From contig JAHZOA010000002.1 of NCBI GenBank assembly GCA_020028455.1, forward strand, positions 1-47,986: a stretch of 47,986 nt of DNA, written 5' to 3'. A program made the translations under genes and the position numbers. Shown here in pieces: positions 8,244 to 15,352 of this stretch. The first letter of the stretch is position 1, and every line of letters starts with the position of its first letter. The notes beneath the pieces are model-generated. The model saw only the letters and a program-made list of their open reading frames with translations. It did not search any database and was not told the origin of the DNA. Source of the DNA: Armatimonadota bacterium (GTDB lineage: Bacteria; Sysuimicrobiota; Sysuimicrobiia; Sysuimicrobiales; Kaftiobacteriaceae).

Positions 8244-9664
8244 ACACGCAAGATCTCTGCTTCTCATCGATCAGCGATCTTGCCTCGCGGGTCGCGGCCC
8301 GCGAACTCACCGCGCTCGAGGTGGTGCGGTCCTTTCTGTCCCGGATCGACCAAATCAACCCAGCGGTCAATGCCTATATGGTCGTCACGGCCGAGCAGGC
8401 AGAAGAGGACGCGAGGCGTGTCGATAGGGAGATCGCAAAGGGGAGGGCGCCCGGCGTGCTGGGCGGTGTGCCGCTCGGCATCAAGGACCTCATCGACGTG
8501 GGCGGTGTCCCGACCGCGGCCGGTGCGCACCGCCGGTTTCACTACACGCCTGAGCGCGATGCGCCGGTCATCAGCCGGCTGCGTCGCGCGGGGGCCGTGA
8601 TCCTGGGCAAGACGAACCTCCACGAGTTCGCCTATGGCGTGACCAACATCAATCCCCACACCGGCCCTGTGAGGAACCCCTGGGACCCCAGCCGGATCCC
8701 TGGGGGCTCGAGCGGGGGTTCTGCGGCGGCCGTAGCCGCTGGGCTGTGCGCGGGAGCGCTTGGATCCGACACGGGCGGCTCGATCCGGATTCCCTCGTCG
8801 CTGTGCGGAACCGTTGGACTCAAGCCGACCTATGACCGGATTTCGCGCGCAGGCGTGGTCGCACTGGCGTGGACGCTCGACCACCTTGGTCCCATCACAC
8901 GCACAACGCGTGACGCCGCGCTGCTCCTTCGGGTCATGGCCGGTGCGGATCCCGGCGATCCAGCGAGTGTGAAAGCGGAGCCGCCGCCGTTTGATGAGCC
9001 TAGCGAGGACGGCCTCAGCGGCATCAGAATTGGCGTGCCACGCGGTTTCTTCTGGGAACGCACCCACTCCGAGGTTTACGCCGCAGCAACTGGGGCGCTG
9101 CGGGTGTTGGCCGATCGCGGTGCGACCATACTCGATGTCGATCTTCCGCACGCCGAAGATGCGGGCAAGGCCGTGGCGATTATTCTTAGCGTTGAGGCGA
9201 CCGCGTACCATGAGCGTCGTTTACGCGGGTCACTGGGAGCCTATGGCGATGATCTCCAGGTCAGGCTGCTGCGGGGATTCTTCATTCCTGGCACGGACTA
9301 CGTTCTCGCCCAGCGCGCTCGAGCGCTCCTCACGCATGAATTCCTTTCGGCGTTCCACGGTGTGGATGTTCTTGTGACCCCGACAACGACCGTTCCGGCG
9401 CGGCCTATCGAGGAAGACCCCGGTGCGGGCGCGGCGGTTTCGCTCACGATGAGCACTGAACTGACGCGCTTCACGAATCCCTTTAATCTCACCGGGATGC
9501 CGGCGCTGTCCGTGCCGTGCGGGTTTGCTCGAGATGGACTACCAATAGGGCTGCAGATTGTGGGGAAGCCATTCGATGAAGCATTGGTGCTACGTGTCGG
9601 GCATGCGTACGAGCAGGCGACCGAGTGGCACCGCAAAAGACCGAACTTCGGTCATAGGTCGTAG
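8240..9664 (+). CDS. Amidase signature family hydrolase (GatA/AtzE-like)
   Basis: Hydrolyses an amide bond with a Ser-cisSer-Lys triad: Lys82 in GVPLGIKDLID, cis-Ser157 in PGGSSGGS, and nucleophile Ser181 in GSDTGGSIRIPS. At 474 residues it has the family's usual length. GatA itself would need GatB, which is absent from the window, and the genome encodes AsnRS, so a stand-alone amidase paired with its AtzG-like subunit is more likely than tRNA amidation. The substrate is unknown; the flanking PLP enzymes suggest amino-acid or nitrogen catabolism. The start overlaps the small subunit. The last four residues (GHRS) and the stop codon come from the GGTCGTA repeat. Confidence 0.9.
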   Translation: MNTQDLCFSSISDLASRVAARELTALEVVRSFLSRIDQINPAVNAYMVVTAEQAEEDARRVDREIAKGRAPGVLGGVPLGIKDLIDVGGVPTAAGAHRRFHYTPERDAPVISRLRRAGAVILGKTNLHEFAYGVTNINPHTGPVRNPWDPSRIPGGSSGGSAAAVAAGLCAGALGSDTGGSIRIPSSLCGTVGLKPTYDRISRAGVVALAWTLDHLGPITRTTRDAALLLRVMAGADPGDPASVKAEPPPFDEPSEDGLSGIRIGVPRGFFWERTHSEVYAAATGALRVLADRGATILDVDLPHAEDAGKAVAIILSVEATAYHERRLRGSLGAYGDDLQVRLLRGFFIPGTDYVLAQRARALLTHEFLSAFHGVDVLVTPTTTVPARPIEEDPGAGAAVSLTMSTELTRFTNPFNLTGMPALSVPCGFARDGLPIGLQIVGKPFDEALVLRVGHAYEQATEWHRKRPNFGHRS

Positions 9665-9727
9665 GTCGTTGGTCGTAGGAAAGCCACTCTTGTTGCTCGA
9701 CCTACGACCGACGACCCACGACCGTAG
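9650..9727. repeat. GGTCGTA paired repeat hairpin
   Basis: Left arm 9650-9680: GGTCATA, GGTCGTA, GGTCGTT, GGTCGTA. Right arm 9698-9727: CGACCTACGACCGACGAC continuing through CCACGACCGTAG. It lies between two convergent genes. The left arm encodes the last residues of the amidase, and the right arm reaches the stop of the nucleotidyltransferase. Confidence 0.9.
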
Positions 9728-10435
9728 TTAAGCGATAAAAGATGTGAGCAGTCGCTTCTCGAGTTCTTTTGTAACTTCAGACAGGTCTTTCACTGTGTCC
9801 ACCGACCGCCAGTACGCGCGCGACTTGTAGGCTCCCAGCTGCCGCTCGGCAGCCAGCTGCGGAAACGTTGACGTCTCATGGTCACCTTGATCTGGCAGCA
9901 TCGACTCGATTTCACGCGATAGGACGTAGATGCCGGCATTCATCCAGTAAGGGAGTTCGGGTTTCTCACGGAATCCAACAACCTTGTCCTCCTCGTCGGC
10001 CTCCACAATGCCGTAGGGACTGATGAACGGTGCGAGCACGAGTGTGGCGAGACAGCCGTTCTGACGGTGCGTCTGGATCAGCGGCTTGAGTCTCACGTTC
10101 GTGATGACGTCGCCATTCGTTGCCAGGCAGATGTCCTCGCCATCGGCCAGCGATCGGAAAGCCAGCTTCAACGCGCCGCCCCGTCCGAGCGGTTCCGTTT
10201 CCACCGAGTACTGGATCTTCACGCCCCATTTCTCGCCGCTGCCGAAGTAATTCTGAATCACATCATGGCGGTATCCGCAGGAGACGATAACATCCTCAAC
10301 GCCCTGTGATTGAAGCCACTGCAGTTGATAGCCGAGGATCGGGATTCCGAGAATCTCGACCATCGGCTTGGGCCGGTCTTCCGTAAATGGCCGCAGGCGT
10401 TCTCCCCTGCCACCGGCCAAGATGATCGCTTGCAT
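9728..10435 (-). CDS. Sugar-phosphate nucleotidyltransferase
   Basis: NTP-transferase family enzyme that activates a sugar 1-phosphate to an NDP-sugar, as mannose-1-phosphate guanylyltransferase or glucose-1-phosphate thymidylyltransferase do. The start MQAIILAGGRGERLRPFT carries the nucleotide-binding loop, followed by RPKPMVEILG, the uridine/guanine-pocket region TEPLGRGGALKLA, the metal Asp in ATNGD, and NAGIYVLSREI. At 235 residues it is a minimal catalytic domain without a left-handed beta-helix. The ATG abuts the left arm of the GTGTAGATT hairpin, with hisS diverging on the other side. Nucleotide and sugar specificity cannot be read from the sequence. Confidence 0.88.
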   Translation of the reverse strand: MQAIILAGGRGERLRPFTEDRPKPMVEILGIPILGYQLQWLQSQGVEDVIVSCGYRHDVIQNYFGSGEKWGVKIQYSVETEPLGRGGALKLAFRSLADGEDICLATNGDVITNVRLKPLIQTHRQNGCLATLVLAPFISPYGIVEADEEDKVVGFREKPELPYWMNAGIYVLSREIESMLPDQGDHETSTFPQLAAERQLGAYKSRAYWRSVDTVKDLSEVTKELEKRLLTSFIA

Positions 10436-10438
10436 GAG

Positions 10439-10533
10439 AACAATCTACACAATCTTCTCACTCTGCACAATCTGCACCACCCATGCCCAGGAGTTTATTG
10501 TGTGGATTGTATAGATTGTGTAGATTGGGTGGG
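10439..10533. repeat. GTGTAGATT paired repeat hairpin between divergent start codons
   Basis: Left arm 10439-10481: ACAATCTAC, ACAATCTTC, TCACTCTGC, ACAATCTGC, ACCACCC. Right arm about 10498-10533: GTGTGGATT, GTATAGATT, GTGTAGATT, GGGTGGG. The element occupies the whole gap between the nucleotidyltransferase start and the hisS start, leaving the GGGTGGG at its end as the only ribosome-binding-like sequence for hisS. Confidence 0.88.
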
Positions 10534-11796
10534 ATGAAAGCTCCGCGCGGAATGCACGATATCCTTCCTGACGAGGCCGAGCGCTGGCAGGCGCTCGAAG
10601 CCATCATCAGAGATTTCGCGGCCAGATTCGGGTACGGCGAGATCCGCACGCCCGTGGTCGAGCACACCGAAGTCTTCCAGCGCACGATCGAGGAGAAGGA
10701 GATGTACACTCTCACCGATCGGGGTGGCCGCAGTCTCACGTTGCGTCCCGAAGGGACGGCTGCCGTGATGCGCGCCTACCTGGAGCACGGAATGGCGTCG
10801 CAGCCCCAGCCGGTGCGGTTGTATTACATCGCGCCCATGTTCCGGTACGACCGGCCGCAGAAGGGCCGCTACCGTATGCACCATCAGTTCGGAGCGGAGA
10901 TCATCGGCTCCCCGTCACCCACCGCTGACGTTGAGGTGCTGAGTCTACCTATCCGGCTGATCCAGGCGCTCGGGTTGACCGAGGTTTCGGTACGCCTGAA
11001 CAGCGTAGGCGATCCCGTGTGCCGGCCGGCGTACGAGGAAGCGCTGCGCGCGTACTTCACCGAGCATATCGATCGACTCTGCGAGGACTGCCGGCGCCGC
11101 CTGCAGGTCAATCCGCTCCGCATTCTGGAGTGCAAGGAGCCAGAGTGCCATGCGGTGGCGATGGATGCGCCCAAGATGGTGGAACACCTGTGCGAACCGT
11201 GCCGGGAGCACCTCGCGGCGGTGAAGAGCTTATTTACGGCAATCGGCATCCCGTTTGTGGACGATCCGATGATCGTCCGCGGGCTGGACTACTACACGCG
11301 CACCGCTGTGGAGGTGCACTCGGGCCGGCTCGGGGGTGCGCAGAACTCGATGTTGGGTGGCGGACGTTACGATGGGCTTGCCGAGCAATTGGAGGGACCG
11401 CCGGTCCCAGGCGTCGGGTTTGGCCAGGGAATTGAACGGTTGCTGCTGGTCCTGAAATCGGAGGGTCTCGAGATCCCGCATCCTGCGAGGCACCCTGACG
11501 GCATCGCGGTCTTCGTTGCGTCCGTGGGTGCTGCGGCGGATCTTGAAGCGTTCAGGCTGGTGGATCAGCTGCGACGTGCCGGGATCAGCGCGGTCGGTGA
11601 GATGCAAGGCCGTGGGCTGCGGGCCCAAATGAAGCAGGCCGACAAGCTCGGGGCGCGCTACGCGGTTATCCTCGGCGAGCAGGAGCTTGCCGCACGACAG
11701 GCCGGGGTTCGGGATATGCGCAACGGCTCGCAGGACGGCGTGGCGCTGGATCGCATCCTGCAGACGCTGTCTACCCGCATCAAGGAGCAGCAGTGA
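10534..11796 (+). CDS. hisS: Histidyl-tRNA synthetase
   Basis: Class II synthetase that charges tRNA-His. The 420-residue protein starts MKAPRGMHDILPDEAERW, the usual bacterial HisRS start; an in-frame ATG at 10483 would only add residues encoded by the repeat arm. Motif 2 is FRYDRPQKGRYRMHHQFG and the histidine-binding HisA motif is RGLDYYTRT. A Cys-rich insertion (CEDCRR, LECKEPEC, CEPC) looks like a zinc site, common in this family. The C-terminal anticodon-binding domain includes GRGLRAQMKQADKLGARYAVILGE in two parts. The stop overlaps aspS as GTGA, the standard hisS-aspS operon. Confidence 0.97.
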   Translation: MKAPRGMHDILPDEAERWQALEAIIRDFAARFGYGEIRTPVVEHTEVFQRTIEEKEMYTLTDRGGRSLTLRPEGTAAVMRAYLEHGMASQPQPVRLYYIAPMFRYDRPQKGRYRMHHQFGAEIIGSPSPTADVEVLSLPIRLIQALGLTEVSVRLNSVGDPVCRPAYEEALRAYFTEHIDRLCEDCRRRLQVNPLRILECKEPECHAVAMDAPKMVEHLCEPCREHLAAVKSLFTAIGIPFVDDPMIVRGLDYYTRTAVEVHSGRLGGAQNSMLGGGRYDGLAEQLEGPPVPGVGFGQGIERLLLVLKSEGLEIPHPARHPDGIAVFVASVGAAADLEAFRLVDQLRRAGISAVGEMQGRGLRAQMKQADKLGARYAVILGEQELAARQAGVRDMRNGSQDGVALDRILQTLSTRIKEQQ

Positions 11797-13133
11797 AAGC
11801 GCTCAGCACTTCGCTCCCACGCACGCTGATTAAGGATATCCGGAAAGCCGTGGGTTCGGAGGCCAAGGTGCAGGGGTGGGTCAAGACGATTCGCGATCAG
11901 AAGAAGATGCAGTTTCTACTCGTCCGTGATCACACCGGTGTTGTTCAAGCGACCGTCGAACGCTCCGCTGCAAAGGCCTCGATCAACGAGCTGATTGCCG
12001 GGTTGACACGTGAGTCCGCGATCAGCGTGATCGGGACCGTCGTCGAAAATCCGATCGTGAAGACCGGCGGCGTGGAGATCCTCATTCGTGAGCTGATCGT
12101 GGAGTCGCGCGCTGACGGGTTGATTCCAATCGACCCCGATGGGCCGGTGGAGCCAAATTCAGAAGTGCGACTGAACTGGCGCTTTCTCGATTTGCGGCGC
12201 CCTGAGATCGCGTTGATCTTTCAGGTGCAGACCGCGTTCGAGCACGCGATGCGCGAGTATTGGATCAAAGAAGGGTTCCTCGAGATCCACTCGCCCAAGC
12301 TCATGGGAAGCCCCAGCGAAGGCGGCGCCGAGGTGTTCCCATTTGAGTACTTTGGCCGCACGGCGTACCTGGCGCAGTCCCCGCAGTTCTACAAGCAGAT
12401 GGCCATGGCCGCCGGGTTTGACCGGGTGTTCGAGATCGGTCCGGTGTTCAGGGCGGACCCGTCATTTACGGCGCGCCACGCGACAGAATTCACCGGTCTC
12501 GACATGGAGATGTCGTGGATTGATTCACATGAAGATGTGATGGCGTTCGAGGAACGGTGGCTGGCGTACAGTCTCGAGCAGGTGAGGCAGGAGTACGGGG
12601 ACCCGATCCGTGAGACGTTCGGTATTGAGGTGTCGGTGCCGGCGGTTCCGTTTCCGCGAGTCCCGATGCAGGAGGCGAGGGAGATCATCGCCGGCAAGGG
12701 GCATGTGATCCCTCTCGAGCGCGGCGATCTGGATCCACCCGGGGAGCGGCTGATCGCCGAATACGCCATGGAACGGTTCGGGCACGAGTTCGTGTTCGTG
12801 ACGGACTATCCGGTCGACGTTCGGCCCTTCTATCACATGCGGTACGTGGACACGCCTCATATCACGAAGAGTTTCGACCTGCTCTGGAGAGGGATCGAAG
12901 TCACGACGGGCGCGCAGCGGGAACACCGATACGATGTTCTTGTCGCCCAGGCCCGGGAGAAAGGGTTGAGTCTCGAGCCGATCCAGTTCTACCTGGATTT
13001 CTTCAAGTATGGGTGTCCGCCGCACGGCGGCTTCGGCGCGGGCCTCGCGCGCATGTTGATGGTCCTCTTGAATCAATCCAATATCCGGGAAGTGACCTTC
13101 CTCTTCAGGGGGCCGACCCGGCTTCATCCGTGA
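11793..13133 (+). CDS. aspS: Aspartyl-tRNA synthetase, archaeal type
   Basis: Charges tRNA with aspartate. At 446 residues it is the short archaeal/eukaryal-type AspRS without the GAD insertion domain of the normal bacterial enzyme (about 590 residues), although it occupies the usual bacterial hisS-aspS position. N-terminal OB anticodon domain: VQGWVKTIRDQKKMQFLLVRD. Class II motifs: LRRPEIALIF region, motif 2 FRADPSFTARHATEF, motif 3 GGFGAGLARMLMVL. Whether it also charges tRNA-Asn is unclear: the residue after GWV is Lys, neither the Trp of discriminating nor the His of relaxed archaeal enzymes, while a Lys matching archaeal Lys85 seems present. asnS at 31-32 kb makes a relaxed role unnecessary. 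Confidence 0.93.
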   Translation: MKALSTSLPRTLIKDIRKAVGSEAKVQGWVKTIRDQKKMQFLLVRDHTGVVQATVERSAAKASINELIAGLTRESAISVIGTVVENPIVKTGGVEILIRELIVESRADGLIPIDPDGPVEPNSEVRLNWRFLDLRRPEIALIFQVQTAFEHAMREYWIKEGFLEIHSPKLMGSPSEGGAEVFPFEYFGRTAYLAQSPQFYKQMAMAAGFDRVFEIGPVFRADPSFTARHATEFTGLDMEMSWIDSHEDVMAFEERWLAYSLEQVRQEYGDPIRETFGIEVSVPAVPFPRVPMQEAREIIAGKGHVIPLERGDLDPPGERLIAEYAMERFGHEFVFVTDYPVDVRPFYHMRYVDTPHITKSFDLLWRGIEVTTGAQREHRYDVLVAQAREKGLSLEPIQFYLDFFKYGCPPHGGFGAGLARMLMVLLNQSNIREVTFLFRGPTRLHP

Positions 13134-13182
13134 TTGTTGACTCCGGCTGTCCAAAATCTGTCAATATCATCCGAAATACAGA

Positions 13183-13210
13183 TTGCAAGGTGAGAGATTC
13201 GCGGTAAGAT
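13183..13210 (+). promoter_or_regulatory. Predicted housekeeping promoter of the 6S RNA
   Basis: A -35 hexamer TTGCAA (13183-13188) and a -10 hexamer TAAGAT (13205-13210) lie 16 bp apart, so a transcript would begin near 13217, just before the first closing-stem base of the 6S-like RNA. Both hexamers match four of six consensus bases. Confidence 0.6.
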
Positions 13211-13217
13211 CAACGTA

Positions 13218-13397
13218 GTAAAAGATCCTGCCGTGCGCGTGGGGCCGTTAGTTCCGATCCAACAGGTTGCACAAAGGGAGCCCGGCTCTGTTCGTCGATG
13301 ACACGCCTCGATTCACCGAGGTAGTCAGAAGCGCGCAGGAGGGCACCCACCTGGGAGACCAGGTTCGGGAACTGCAGTCCCACGACACGGCGGGGAA
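13218..13397 (+). ncRNA. ssrS: Likely 6S RNA
   Basis: A 320-base stretch without a gene lies between aspS and the HU gene, at the position where Bacillus carries its 6S RNA (aspS to rarA). It can fold like 6S RNA: a 5' arm at 13227-13243 (CCTGCCGTG, CGC, GTGGG) pairs with a 3' arm at 13379-13394 (CCCAC, GA, CACGGCGGG), with one internal loop. A long, weakly paired bubble and inner stem-loops lie between. The total of about 175 nt is right for 6S RNA, which binds RNA polymerase holoenzyme by mimicking an open promoter. The call rests on position, size and closing stem; no covariance search was possible. Confidence 0.72.
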
Positions 13398-13401
13398 ATG
13401 A

Positions 13402-13431
13402 CGCGGGCCTCGGCAGACGCCGAGGCCCGCG
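13402..13431. terminator. Strong hairpin between 6S RNA and convergent HU gene
   Basis: Perfect 13-bp stem (core GCGGGCCTCGGC and GCCGAGGCCCGC, 13402-13414 and 13419-13431) with an AGAC loop. It lies between the 3' ends of the 6S RNA and of the HU gene on the other strand. The T-tract is short on both strands (GTCTT and CATTT), so it may be a weak bidirectional terminator. Confidence 0.65.
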
Positions 13432-13453
13432 CAGTCTTATGAGTCCCTTGCTT

Positions 13454-13741
13454 CTAGCGGCCGCCCAGAATAGCGTCCTTGGCCGCCTTGCTCACACGGA
13501 AGCGCACGACGCGCTTGGCCGGGATGCGAAGCGGTTCGCCGGTCTGGGGATTGCGCCCCATTCGGGCCTTGCGGTTTCGCAGCACGAGTTTCCCGACACC
13601 CGGAATCGTGAACGTGTTCTTCGCTTCTCTGTATGCAAGAGAGGCCAGTTCGTCCAGGAACATGTTCGCGGTCTTCTTCGGCACATCGAGCTTGCCGGCC
13701 AGGTGATCAGCGATCTTCGACTTCGTCATGGCCTTTGCCAT
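13454..13741 (-). CDS. hup: HU family DNA-binding protein
   Basis: Histone-like nucleoid protein that binds and bends DNA as a dimer. The 95-residue sequence has the HU layout: N-terminal helices (MTKSKIADHLAGKL), FTIPGVGKLVLRNRKARMGRNPQTGEPLRIPAKRVVRF with the DNA-contacting arm and its Arg-Asn-Pro tip, and a final helix SKAAKDAILGGR. Translation starts after a GGGGGTGGG ribosome-binding stretch. A near-consensus promoter sits upstream on the same strand, so the gene is probably highly expressed as a single unit. It lies opposite to its neighbours between the 6S RNA and rarA. Confidence 0.96.
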   Translation of the reverse strand: MAKAMTKSKIADHLAGKLDVPKKTANMFLDELASLAYREAKNTFTIPGVGKLVLRNRKARMGRNPQTGEPLRIPAKRVVRFRVSKAAKDAILGGR

Positions 13742-13810
13742 CTACCCACCCCCGTCCCGGAGTCAGTGTCCGGTTGCGATTTCCCGCGTCAATATTGAAT
13801 ATCCTGCATG

Positions 13811-13839
13811 AGTATAGGAATGTGCCCTGGGACTGTCAA
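13811..13839 (-). promoter_or_regulatory. Near-consensus sigma-70 promoter of the HU gene
   Basis: On the minus strand, TTGACA (13834-13839) and TATACT (13811-13816) are separated by 17 bp. This is the closest match to the consensus in the window and lies about 70 bases upstream of the HU start. Confidence 0.88.
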
Positions 13840-13922
13840 GCAATACCGCGGCTCCTGTCAGGCTAAAAACCAGTATGTTACGATTTGACCAAGAAGCCAC
13901 AGACCAACGGAAGAGGAAAGAA

Positions 13923-15266
13923 GTGGAACTGTTCAGGCAGGGCACGGCAGAGCGTCTGGCGGCTGAGGCGCCGCTGGCCGCACGGATGCGCCCGCGCACG
14001 CTCGATGAGTTCGTCGGCCAGGAGCACCTGCTGGCGCCGGGCAAGGTGCTGCGCCGCGCGATCGAGAGCGGCGAGCTCACCTCCCTGATCCTCTATGGCC
14101 CGCCGGGAACGGGAAAGACGTCGCTCGCGCACGTGATCGCGCGGCACACCGATTCCGACGTTGAACAGATCAACGCCGTCACCGCCGGCGTGGCCGAGCT
14201 TCGCGAGGTGATCGCGCGCGCGAAAGACCGGCGGATGCTGCACGGCCGGCGCACCATCCTCTTCGTCGATGAGATCCACCGCTTCAACAAAGCGCAGCAG
14301 GATGTGCTGCTCCCGTTTGTAGAAGACGGGACGCTCGTGCTCATCGGCGCCACCACGGAAAATCCGTTCTTCGAAGTGAACGCCACGCTCGTGTCACGTT
14401 CCCGCGTGTTCCGGCTGGAACCGCTCGGTGAGGACGCCCTACGCACGATCCTGGACCGTGCTCTGACCGAACCGGATCGTGGCCTCGGCGCGTTCCGTGT
14501 CGAGGTCAACGAAGATGCGATGACTCATCTCATTGCTGTCAGTAACGGCGACGCGCGTATCGCCCTGAACGCGCTCGAGCTGGCGGCGATGACGGCACCG
14601 CCCGACGGCGCGGGTGTCCGGCGGGTCACGCTCCAGAGTATCGAAGAGGCGGCGCAACGGCGCGCGCTCGTGTACGATCGCGCCGGCGACGCGCACTATG
14701 ATCACATCTCGGCCTTTATTAAGAGCATGCGCGGGTCCGATCCGGACGCGGCGGTGTACTGGATGGCGCGCATGCTCGCGGCAGGGGAGGATGCACGGTA
14801 CATTGCGCGCCGTATGGTCATTCACGCGTCGGAAGACGTGGGGATGGCAGATCCGATGGCGCTCCTTGTCGCGACGGCTGCCGCCCATGCCGTGGAGTTC
14901 GTAGGACTGCCCGAGGCACAAATCCCGATGGCCCAGGCCGCGATCTACATCGCGACCGCGCCGAAGAGCAATGCGGTTGTTCGCGCCATCGGCTCCGCGA
15001 TGTCTGACGTTGAGGAGCGCAAAGCGGATCAGGTCCCCCTACACCTGCGCGAACCGGGGCATCCGCTGGCCGCAAAGCATCTCGGACACGGGCGCGGGTA
15101 CAAGTACGCGCATGACTACGCCGGCGGGTTTGTCCCGCAGCAGTATCTTCCTGATAGCGTCAAAGACCGTATCTACTATCAGCCCTCGGACGCCGGGTTT
15201 GAGCAGGACATCCGAAAGCGCCTAGAGGGCTGGTGGAAAGGCCTCAAACGCTACACTCCGGAATGA
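13923..15266 (+). CDS. rarA: Replication-associated recombination protein A
   Basis: AAA+ ATPase of the clamp-loader-like RarA/MgsA/WRNIP1 family, acting at stalled replication forks. The 447-residue protein begins MELFRQGTAERLAAEAPLAA, the usual family start. I prefer this GTG over the ATG at 13875 because an AGAGGAAAG ribosome binding site precedes it and the extra residues do not look like RarA. Walker A is GPPGTGKTS (59-67), Walker B FVDEIHRFNKAQQD, with sensor 1 GATTENPFFEVN. The C-terminal tetramerisation region includes GHGRGYKYAHDY. The downstream stop overlaps a short remnant ORF as ATGA. rarA after aspS and 6S RNA matches Bacillus order. Confidence 0.96.
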   Translation: MELFRQGTAERLAAEAPLAARMRPRTLDEFVGQEHLLAPGKVLRRAIESGELTSLILYGPPGTGKTSLAHVIARHTDSDVEQINAVTAGVAELREVIARAKDRRMLHGRRTILFVDEIHRFNKAQQDVLLPFVEDGTLVLIGATTENPFFEVNATLVSRSRVFRLEPLGEDALRTILDRALTEPDRGLGAFRVEVNEDAMTHLIAVSNGDARIALNALELAAMTAPPDGAGVRRVTLQSIEEAAQRRALVYDRAGDAHYDHISAFIKSMRGSDPDAAVYWMARMLAAGEDARYIARRMVIHASEDVGMADPMALLVATAAAHAVEFVGLPEAQIPMAQAAIYIATAPKSNAVVRAIGSAMSDVEERKADQVPLHLREPGHPLAAKHLGHGRGYKYAHDYAGGFVPQQYLPDSVKDRIYYQPSDAGFEQDIRKRLEGWWKGLKRYTPE

Positions 15267-15352
15267 TCGGTATGGGGAAATCCTTCGTCTTCGCCGGCCC
15301 CCGCAAGATCGAGGTTGAGACCTACAACGAGGTCGTCCTCCAATTCACGTGA
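15263..15352 (+). pseudogene. Remnant of an alcohol dehydrogenase-like gene (29 codons)
   Basis: A short ORF reads MGKSFVFAGPRKIEVE followed by TYNEVVLQFT and a stop. The FAGPRKIEVE stretch resembles the first strand of zinc-dependent alcohol dehydrogenases (pattern F/V-x-G-P-x-K-v-e-v), but everything after it is missing. It overlaps the rarA stop as ATGA and the following oxidoreductase start as GTGA. Zinc dehydrogenases often sit directly upstream of Gfo/Idh genes, so an internal deletion that kept both couplings is the likeliest origin. It could instead be a small coupling peptide. Confidence 0.5.

Noticed and set aside
8073-9664. A true GatCAB tRNA amidotransferase
   Set aside because: GatB is absent nearby, the GatC-like subunit is too short, and asnS is present.
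13134-13453. A tRNA or riboswitch in the gap after aspS
   Set aside because: No T-loop GTTCRA with matching acceptor arms was found; the 6S closing stem explains the region better.
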